In this document: piece after piece, positions 6,299 to 11,530 of the stretch
How positions within the stretch are numbered: position 1 is the first letter of the stretch
Layout of the letters: the number at the start of each line of letters is the position of its first letter
Source: Oligoflexia bacterium
GTDB taxonomy: Bacteria > Bdellovibrionota > UBA1018 > CAIMNF01
Assembly (NCBI GenBank): GCA_903842755.1
Contig: CAIMNF010000149.1
Span: 1 to 11,530 of the forward strand
DNA: 11,530 nt
Reading direction: 5' to 3'
Translations under genes and position numbers: made by a program
Notes under the pieces: model-generated
Seen by the model: the letters and a program-made list of their open reading frames with translations, nothing else
Told to the model about the DNA's origin: nothing
Databases searched by the model: none

Positions 6299-7759
6299 CT
6301 ACTTTCCTATACAAAAATCTGAAAAAATTTTTCCTAAAATATCATCTGGCAAGGTTTCTCCCAACAAGGGGCCAAGCGCATTCATTCCGTGGCGAACATC
6401 GGTCGCAAAAAGTACGATATCGGTTGCATTTTTGGCCCTTTTCAAGCACTCCAATGCGGCTTCTACGGCTTGGACATGTTCGAATCGAGTCAAAACCATT
6501 TCACCTGGCTTCCGATCCAAATAAAGTTCACTTTCGGAAACCATTGAATCTGCTACCTCTCGTACTCCCTCGAGCGTTACTGACGAAACCGCATGCCATT
6601 GAACTTTGACTCCGAAAGATTCTTGAGCCTGTTTCTTTAACTCCTCTAGCTTTTCCTTTCCTTTTTCATCTCTAACCGCGTCCAATAGATCAAATTTATT
6701 CAAAATACCGATCACTTTTAACGATGGGCGGTAAGCCATTTTAAAGTAGGGACTCACCTTCTCCCAGCAAGGATTTGTGCTATCGATCACGACCAAAAGA
6801 AGCTCACTCTCCCTCGCGCTCTTGAGTGTGCGCTCTATGCCTAAGCTTTCAATGTGGTCATGGGTGCGCCGTAGGCCTGCGGTGTCAGCAATCCTAAATG
6901 AAACTACGCCTTGTGCGCCCTTTAGGTTGATCTTCTCTTTCACCACGTCTCGGGTTGTGCCTTCGATGGTCGAAACAATCGAGCGATCTTCACCCAACAG
7001 CGCATTAAAAAAACTTGATTTTCCCGCATTAGGCAATCCGAAAATGGAGACTTTGATGCCCTCCGCAAAACGGTTCCCGCGCGAAAAACTACTTCCTAAA
7101 TCCATGAGCTGACCCATCACTGCGTCAAGCCTCACCCTTAAAGCAGGCAGACTGACTTCGTCCAAATCCTGGTCTGAAAAGTCGATTCCCGCTTCTGCAA
7201 GAGTCACCAGCTGCATGAGTTGGTCTCGAATGCTGGTCAGTAAAACATTCATCGATCCTTCGAGCTTCTCAAGCGCCAGGTCTAGCATCAAATCATTCTC
7301 GGCTTTAATCAAATCGTTCACCGCTTCGGCCTGGCTGAGTGTCACTTTACCGTTTCGCATTGCCCGAAAGCTGAACTCGCCTGGCAACGCGATTCTTGCT
7401 CCTAAAAATACGAGTTCATCTAAAATTTTCTGGGCTACGATTGGACTGCCGTGAGTACAAAATTCTACGACGTCCTCTCCCGTAAAAGATTTCGGCTTTA
7501 CGAAGCTAGTGACTAGGGCATGATCCATGGTTTTGCCATGGTGGTCTTTTAAAGACGCTCGCTGAACCGATCTCGCCGTGGTTTTCAAATCAAGTTGAGT
7601 CATTTTCTCTCCGTAGGAAAGTGCCATCTCCCCCGAGACGCGAATCACACTAAGTGCGCCACCGGTCGGCGTACACAAAGCACAGATTGTTCGCGTTGAA
7701 AAATAACCTGAAGGGTCTACATGCTTTGATTTAATTACGGATTGCGATTCCTGAGGCAT
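6299..7759 (-). CDS. mnmE: MnmE (TrmE), tRNA modification GTPase
   Basis: GTPase partner of MnmG in wobble-uridine modification. Seen in 486 residues: the N-terminal folate-binding domain (about 22-140, with TPTGGALSVIRVSG and FTGEDVVEF), a helical domain, and an inserted G domain. The G domain has G1 GLPNAGKS (241-248), the TTRD switch (268-271), DTAG (292-295) and NKFD (354-357). The protein ends in the invariant CxGK tail (Cys483-Ile-Gly-Lys). The ATG at 7759 has GGAG 9 bases upstream; a TTG at 7774 is in frame but less likely. Either start lies inside yidC, a 29-base overlap, and no ATG, GTG or TTG occurs between this ATG and the first conserved residues. The protein therefore carries about 20 extra N-terminal residues compared with most MnmE. 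No jag (khpB) gene lies between yidC and mnmE, unlike many bacteria. Confidence 0.97.
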   Translation of the reverse strand: MPQESQSVIKSKHVDPSGYFSTRTICALCTPTGGALSVIRVSGEMALSYGEKMTQLDLKTTARSVQRASLKDHHGKTMDHALVTSFVKPKSFTGEDVVEFCTHGSPIVAQKILDELVFLGARIALPGEFSFRAMRNGKVTLSQAEAVNDLIKAENDLMLDLALEKLEGSMNVLLTSIRDQLMQLVTLAEAGIDFSDQDLDEVSLPALRVRLDAVMGQLMDLGSSFSRGNRFAEGIKVSIFGLPNAGKSSFFNALLGEDRSIVSTIEGTTRDVVKEKINLKGAQGVVSFRIADTAGLRRTHDHIESLGIERTLKSARESELLLVVIDSTNPCWEKVSPYFKMAYRPSLKVIGILNKFDLLDAVRDEKGKEKLEELKKQAQESFGVKVQWHAVSSVTLEGVREVADSMVSESELYLDRKPGEMVLTRFEHVQAVEAALECLKRAKNATDIVLFATDVRHGMNALGPLLGETLPDDILGKIFSDFCIGK

Positions 7760-9179
7760 TGCCCGGAGCTCCAAGCTTCTTATTTAAATAAAGCTGCTGC
7801 AGAATACTCACGACCGCATTCACGAGCATATACAAACAAAGCCCCGATGGGGTCGTAATCATAAATGCTCCAAACATGAGAGGCATAAATTGCATTACCT
7901 TTTGCTGCGTCGGATCCATTCCAGGGGACGGCGGGCTGAGCTTTTGTTGTAAAAACATCACAACCGTCATCAATACAGGCGTTATGTAGTAAGGATCCCG
8001 CGCAGATAAATCCTGAATATGGAGAATAAAAGGGGTCCTATAAAGCTCGACTGCCGCATAAAGCACACTATAAAGGGCAAAAAAGACCGGCATTTGAATC
8101 AGCATCGGAAAACAACCTGCCATCGGGTTGTAACCGGACCCCTTCATCATCGTCATCATCTCGCGATTGAGTGCTTCCTTATTGTCTTTATATTTTTCTT
8201 GAAGTGCCTTCATTTTTGGCTGAAATTCGGCCATTTTCCTCATTCCCTTTACACTTTTCAGTGTTAAAGGAAATGTTAAGATTTTAATAAAAATGGTCAG
8301 CACAATAATGGCCCACCCATAATTCGGTACATAATTATGGATAAACTTTAAAAGCCAAAGGATGGGGTAAGCGACAATCGTAAAAAACCCTAAATTAACC
8401 GTGGTATCTAACGAGGGATCGATTTGTCTAAGGACTTGTAAATCCTTAGGAATAAAGATCACTTTGAACTTCAAATGCAATTGGTTCCCTACGACAGGGT
8501 ACTGCATCGAAGCCTGACCTACTAAAGGCCCGGTGTTTGCAACACTAATTTTGTCTGGCCCTTGCCCCACCGGCAATACCGCAAAGATAAAATAGCGGCT
8601 TCCCGCTCCGAGCCACTTTACTGGCCCTGGAACTTCGGTAGCATCGATGCTTTTATTTACGGGCATCCGGTTGATTTTGCTGTTTGCAAAGTAAAATAAT
8701 TCGCGATCCCTGGTCTCTGGATCATCTTTCATTCCACTTGAAACTAAGTTTAAAAAGGCGAGCTCGGGACTCTTTTCCTTAAACTGAATATCAAGACTAA
8801 TATTTAGTGTATCCTGATTGATTTCATACGTTCGTTTATAATCGACATTGGCATCTGACCAATTCCACTCATAAATATGGGGTCCGATCTGTTTTAAAGA
8901 TGAGGCCCGCTGTTGATTTAAATAAACGAAGTTTGGACCCGAAAACGTAAGTAGCAAATTGCTATCACTATTGGTCACTGTTTTAATGCTCACGCCTTCC
9001 ACTTGGGTTAAATTCCACTTTCTAATCCAGAAGGCTCCTTCGTCTAGCTGCAAAGAGGAGTGCGATAAAATGAGCTCATTCATTTGATTTAACTCTTGTT
9101 TTCCCTCTTCCGCGAAAGAAAACTCTTCACTCGTGAATTGCACTAGGATTAAGAAGGAAAAAATTAACCAATTTTTCAT
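7731..9179 (-). CDS. yidC: YidC membrane protein insertase, Gram-negative type
   Basis: Inserts and folds inner-membrane proteins, alone or with SecYEG. The 482-residue protein has an N-terminal hydrophobic segment (about 4-14), a large periplasmic domain (about 25-255), and a membrane core with hydrophobic segments near 264-284, 286-306, 351-380, 396-413 and 428-461. Conserved core stretches include FPLTLKSVKGMRKM, CFPMLIQMPVFFALY and DLSARDPYYI. The hydrophilic-groove Arg366 of E. coli is replaced by Lys299, which keeps the positive charge. Segment 1 is short and followed by FSFA-EE, which looks like a signal-peptidase site; in E. coli this segment stays as an anchor. The tail is short, without the long basic extension used for ribosome contact. 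The ATG overlaps the yidD stop by 4 bases, with GGAGG 12 bases upstream. Confidence 0.97.
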   Translation of the reverse strand: MKNWLIFSFLILVQFTSEEFSFAEEGKQELNQMNELILSHSSLQLDEGAFWIRKWNLTQVEGVSIKTVTNSDSNLLLTFSGPNFVYLNQQRASSLKQIGPHIYEWNWSDANVDYKRTYEINQDTLNISLDIQFKEKSPELAFLNLVSSGMKDDPETRDRELFYFANSKINRMPVNKSIDATEVPGPVKWLGAGSRYFIFAVLPVGQGPDKISVANTGPLVGQASMQYPVVGNQLHLKFKVIFIPKDLQVLRQIDPSLDTTVNLGFFTIVAYPILWLLKFIHNYVPNYGWAIIVLTIFIKILTFPLTLKSVKGMRKMAEFQPKMKALQEKYKDNKEALNREMMTMMKGSGYNPMAGCFPMLIQMPVFFALYSVLYAAVELYRTPFILHIQDLSARDPYYITPVLMTVVMFLQQKLSPPSPGMDPTQQKVMQFMPLMFGAFMITTPSGLCLYMLVNAVVSILQQLYLNKKLGAPGNASGIAIRN

Positions 9180-9406
9180 ACGGGATCATGGCCTCCGGAC
9201 CGACTGAACGGGTGACACTTTAATAAACGAGTTACTCCTTTAAATAGACCAACCCAAACACCATATTTTTGAATTGCTTGTTCACAATAACAAGAACATG
9301 AAGGTTCAAACTTACAGCCTAAAAAAGGATTTCCACTTAAACTTACACTAAGCCCATGAATTAGGGGGGAAATTATTTTTTTATAAACACTAAAAAATAA
9401 CTTCAT
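9176..9406 (-). CDS. yidD: YidD, small membrane-associated protein insertion factor
   Basis: A 76-residue protein of the YidD family, thought to sit at the inner membrane and help YidC-dependent insertion. The family core is clear: VYKKIISPL at 7-15, CKFEPSCS with Cys31 and Cys37, RLLKCHPFS with Cys64, and a final GGHDPV. Two points stand out. There are 14 residues between SPL and Cys31, where E. coli has four. Two additional cysteines, Cys39 and Cys41, flank Tyr40 in SCSCYCEQ. The gene overlaps the end of rnpA by 17 bases and the start of yidC by 4, so the three are almost certainly co-translated. No strong ribosome site is visible. Confidence 0.94.
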   Translation of the reverse strand: MKLFFSVYKKIISPLIHGLSVSLSGNPFLGCKFEPSCSCYCEQAIQKYGVWVGLFKGVTRLLKCHPFSRSGGHDPV

Positions 9407-9728
9407 GAGACCAAATCTTTTCTAATGCTCGCTTCACTTGTTCGGCCGTTTGGTAATCCACCCTAACGGTGCCCGACACCACTACATTATAATCGAAATG
9501 ACCGAGTTTGTTTTGATTAAGCCTAAAGACTTCTCTGATCTGACGCTTAACTTTATTGCGCAAAACACTGTTGGATTTCCCTTTAACCGTTATTCCCAAC
9601 CGTGCTTTTTCCAATGAATTATGCACCCTAAATACCACACAAACACCCAGTTTCTTCACTTCACTTTTTTTAAAAAAATTTAGGTATTCTCTTCTCTTCC
9701 GAACTTTAGAAGATTTAGGGAGTTTCAA
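9390..9728 (-). CDS. rnpA: Ribonuclease P protein component
   Basis: Basic 112-residue protein subunit that binds the RNase P RNA and helps it cleave the 5' leader from precursor tRNAs. The N-terminal KLPKSSKVRKRREY is typical. The family signature with the RNR motif is clear: LGITVKGKSNSVLRNKVKRQIREVFR covers about 43-68, with Arg57, Asn58 and Lys59 at its centre. The frame begins with TTG at 9728; the next in-frame codons upstream hold no ATG or GTG before a stop, and TTG is exactly where the family N-terminus falls. No Shine-Dalgarno sequence is visible. The gene is only 7 bases after the rpmH stop, so translation probably relies on ribosomes finishing rpmH. Confidence 0.96.
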   Translation of the reverse strand: MKLPKSSKVRKRREYLNFFKKSEVKKLGVCVVFRVHNSLEKARLGITVKGKSNSVLRNKVKRQIREVFRLNQNKLGHFDYNVVVSGTVRVDYQTAEQVKRALEKIWSHEVIF

Positions 9729-9735
9729 TGTGCAA

Positions 9736-9885
9736 TTATTTTGCGGCTACAGTAGCGACTAAGCGCTTACGGCCTTTCGCGCGCCGGCGATTTAATACTT
9801 TTTGACCATTAGCTGATGCCATTCGGGAGCGAAATCCGTGGGTCTTGGTTCTCTTTTTTCGAGAGGGCTGATATGTACGCTTCAT
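9736..9885 (-). CDS. rpmH: 50S ribosomal protein L34
   Basis: I translated this 49-residue gene directly. The protein starts MKRTYQPSRKKRTKTHGFRS, continues with RMASANG and ends RLVATVAAK, the near-universal L34 pattern (KRTYQPS, THGFR.RM, RR.KGR..L) with a slightly extended tail of the usual kind. About a third of the residues are Arg or Lys, fitting its role in binding 23S rRNA. The ATG at 9885 has a strong AAAGGAAG ribosome site 5 bases upstream. It is the first gene of the - strand operon, with a promoter about 50 bases upstream. Confidence 0.98.
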   Translation of the reverse strand: MKRTYQPSRKKRTKTHGFRSRMASANGQKVLNRRRAKGRKRLVATVAAK

Positions 9886-9942
9886 AAAAACTTCCTTTAA
9901 TTAAAATTACCACAGGGGATTAACTTTGTTGTGATCTGACTA

Positions 9943-9972
9943 GATGTATCGGATTTTAGGTGTTCTTGTCAA
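9943..9972 (-). promoter_or_regulatory. Promoter for the rpmH operon
   Basis: On the - strand a perfect -35 box TTGACA (9972-9967) is followed after 18 bases by TACATC (9948-9943), a mediocre -10 box. The start would fall near 9936, giving a leader of about 50 bases that contains the rpmH ribosome site. It lies in the 124-base divergent spacer (9886-10009). In that spacer I found no good DnaA box and no convincing + strand promoter for dnaA. Confidence 0.5.
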
Positions 9973-10009
9973 TCCCTGATCTTCATGTTAGTCCCTACAG
10001 CTTAGCTTT

Positions 10010-11470
10010 ATGAATACACCAAACCTTTGGGCCTCTACTTACACGCACATCCTGCAGAATCATCAGGACCCGTCTGATATTAAGTTTTGGCTCGATATTC
10101 TGCAATGGAATAGGGCTGAACGTGTAGGTCCTGGTAAAGTAAAGATTTTATTATCGGCGCCGAACAGCTTTTATGCGAACTTTATTAATACTAAATTTAA
10201 GTCAGACATTGAAAATTCCATAAGCCAAATTTTAGGTGAATCCTGCGATGTATTCATTGAAGTTAAGACGGATCAAAGAACCACTCCCTTTGTGGAAGAA
10301 ATCATCAATAATCCCACTCAACTGAATTCATTGATCAATGAAAATACTTTTAATTTTAGTCCCCTCTCGCCTCCTTCGTCCATCGACATCACTCCCGCCC
10401 AAGTCGAGATATCCGCACCAAAGGTGGGTTTTATCACCCAGGGGAAAGGTGGAATTGAGGACACGATCGATCCCGCACTCATTTTCGCCAATTACATTGT
10501 GGGTCCAAGTAATCAATTTGCTTATGCAAACGCCTGTCTTACCGCTGAAAAACCAGCAGTGCAGTTTAATCCCCTCTTTATTTATGGTCCCCCCGCGGTC
10601 GGAAAAACCCATTTGCTTCATGCAATCGGAAACCATATCAAAGCTAAAAACCCTCATATTCGTTCGTATTTTGTTTCCGCCGAGAAGTTTGTCAATGAAT
10701 TCATTGAGAGCATCCAACATAAGAGTCCTGGAGCGTTTAGGGCAAAATATCGGGAAAATGTAGATTTATTGTTAATTGATGATGTTCAGTTCATTGTGGG
10801 CAAGGATCGGTCTGAGGAAGAATTCATTCACACGTTTAATACCCTTCACAGCCTGCGGAAAATGATTGTCCTGACCTCGGATAAAGCCCCAAAAGATATC
10901 GACGGCCTTGAAGAGAGAATTCGAACTCGCTTCGAGATGGGACTTGTTGCCGATATTCGGCCTCCTGAAATAGAAACCCGCATTGCGATCTTAAAAGCGA
11001 AAGCGGAATCAGACGACATGTACCTCCCCGACGATGTTGCTACCTTCTTAGGAACCTATGTCAAAGATACGGTTCGTAATTTACACGGTGCCCTGGTCAA
11101 ACTACACCAATTTGCCTCATTAACTGGTTCTGAAATTACTCTTGAATTAGCAAAACAAGTCTTGCAGCAGTCGATTCCTGAAGAAGGCCAAGAATATACA
11201 GTGGAGATGATTCTAAACGCGGTCTGTAAGCACTATAATATTAAAATGAAAGATTTAAAGGGGATCTCTCGCGCCAAAAATTTTTCACTTCCCCGCCAAA
11301 TCTCGATGTACTTAATTAGGCGATATACTCGGCTAGGGTTCCGCGAGATTGGACTCGTCTTTGGAAAAGATCACTCGACGGCTATTCACGCCGCACAAAA
11401 AATTGAACAAGAAGTCGACTCTAATGTGGATCTAAAAAGACACATCGACTCCATTTGTGAACAACTCTAA
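10010..11470 (+). CDS. dnaA: Chromosomal replication initiator protein DnaA
   Basis: A 486-residue AAA+ initiator that binds DnaA boxes and opens oriC. Domain I is about 1-85 (LW at 6-7, FWLDIL at 26-31) and domain II is a linker to about 150. Domain III has VGPSNQFAYANA (164-175), Walker A GPPAVGKT (193-200), Walker B LLLIDD (253-258), EEEFIHTFNTL (269-279) and LEERIRTRF (300-308) with the arginine-finger region. Domain IV contains LPRQISMYLIRR (427-438) and the DNA-recognition helix GKDHSTAIHA (452-461). Two motifs are unusual: Walker A is normally GGxGLGKT, and the recognition loop FGKDH is one residue shorter than the common FGGRDH. The ATG has no Shine-Dalgarno sequence, yet the N-terminus matches the family. 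It is divergent from rpmH; the gene beyond it, usually dnaN, is outside the window. Confidence 0.98.
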   Translation: MNTPNLWASTYTHILQNHQDPSDIKFWLDILQWNRAERVGPGKVKILLSAPNSFYANFINTKFKSDIENSISQILGESCDVFIEVKTDQRTTPFVEEIINNPTQLNSLINENTFNFSPLSPPSSIDITPAQVEISAPKVGFITQGKGGIEDTIDPALIFANYIVGPSNQFAYANACLTAEKPAVQFNPLFIYGPPAVGKTHLLHAIGNHIKAKNPHIRSYFVSAEKFVNEFIESIQHKSPGAFRAKYRENVDLLLIDDVQFIVGKDRSEEEFIHTFNTLHSLRKMIVLTSDKAPKDIDGLEERIRTRFEMGLVADIRPPEIETRIAILKAKAESDDMYLPDDVATFLGTYVKDTVRNLHGALVKLHQFASLTGSEITLELAKQVLQQSIPEEGQEYTVEMILNAVCKHYNIKMKDLKGISRAKNFSLPRQISMYLIRRYTRLGFREIGLVFGKDHSTAIHAAQKIEQEVDSNVDLKRHIDSICEQL

Positions 11471-11482
11471 TCTCTATCCTGT

Positions 11483-11513
11483 TTATCCCCATCACACCCC
11501 CAAATCATCCACC
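11483..11513 (+). promoter_or_regulatory. Two DnaA-box-like motifs just after dnaA, possible edge of oriC
   Basis: TTATCCCCA (11483-11491) differs from the consensus TTATCCACA at one base, and TCATCCACC (11505-11513) differs at two. They point the same way and start 22 bases apart, about two helical turns. The spacer after dnaA is a common place for oriC, but only 60 bases are visible and two imperfect motifs can arise by chance. Confidence 0.3.
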
Positions 11514-11530
11514 ACCACTTTCAATAGAAA

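Noticed and set aside
9906..9914. TTACCACAG in the rpmH-dnaA spacer as a DnaA box
   Set aside because: It resembles the box only if a base is deleted; aligned without gaps it has too many mismatches.
10328..10720. Open frame on the - strand inside dnaA, with others opposite icmA, mnmE and yidC
   Set aside because: They are antisense or out-of-frame shadows of well-conserved genes, have no family motifs and no ribosome sites.

Overview
The window is a chromosomal replication-origin neighbourhood from a Gram-negative bacterium of moderate G+C. It has the classic divergent pair: dnaA on the + strand, and rpmH-rnpA-yidD-yidC-mnmE running the other way, with mnmG at the far left edge. The gene order, the YidC with a large periplasmic domain and the divergent DnaA suggest a Bdellovibrio-like or other former 'delta-proteobacterial' lineage. 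That placement is an inference from layout and protein style, not a search result.

Layout from right to left. dnaA (10010-11470, +) is followed by 60 bases that begin the spacer beyond it; this tail has no G for 45 bases and holds two DnaA-box-like motifs. A 124-base divergent spacer (9886-10009) carries a good promoter for rpmH. Then come rpmH, rnpA (TTG start), yidD, yidC and mnmE, closely spaced or overlapping. Next is a five-gene acyl-CoA cassette: hbd, an enoyl-CoA hydratase, an acyl-CoA dehydrogenase, and a two-subunit coenzyme-B12 mutase (icmA, icmB). mnmG follows 13 bases later and runs off the left edge. Every gene left of about 9885 is on the - strand.

The most interesting content is this cassette, which separates mnmE from mnmG, two genes that often sit together and whose products form one tRNA-modifying complex. 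The mutase would usually be annotated as methylmalonyl-CoA mutase. Its two diagnostic substrate positions are Phe88 and Gln206, the isobutyryl-CoA mutase pair, rather than the Tyr and Arg of methylmalonyl-CoA mutase. With that reading the five genes form a continuous route: isobutyryl-CoA to n-butyryl-CoA (IcmAB), to crotonyl-CoA (acyl-CoA dehydrogenase), to 3-hydroxybutyryl-CoA (hydratase), to acetoacetyl-CoA (Hbd). This would let valine-derived isobutyryl-CoA enter butyrate-type beta-oxidation. No thiolase and no mutase G-protein chaperone are visible in the window.

Expression probably has two parts. A promoter before rpmH could drive rpmH through the acyl-CoA dehydrogenase. A second promoter before icmA has its -10 box only 7 bases from the ATG, which predicts a leaderless icmA mRNA and would also carry icmB and mnmG. 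No tRNA, rRNA, mobile element or CRISPR array was seen, and no gene-free stretch exceeds 300 bases.
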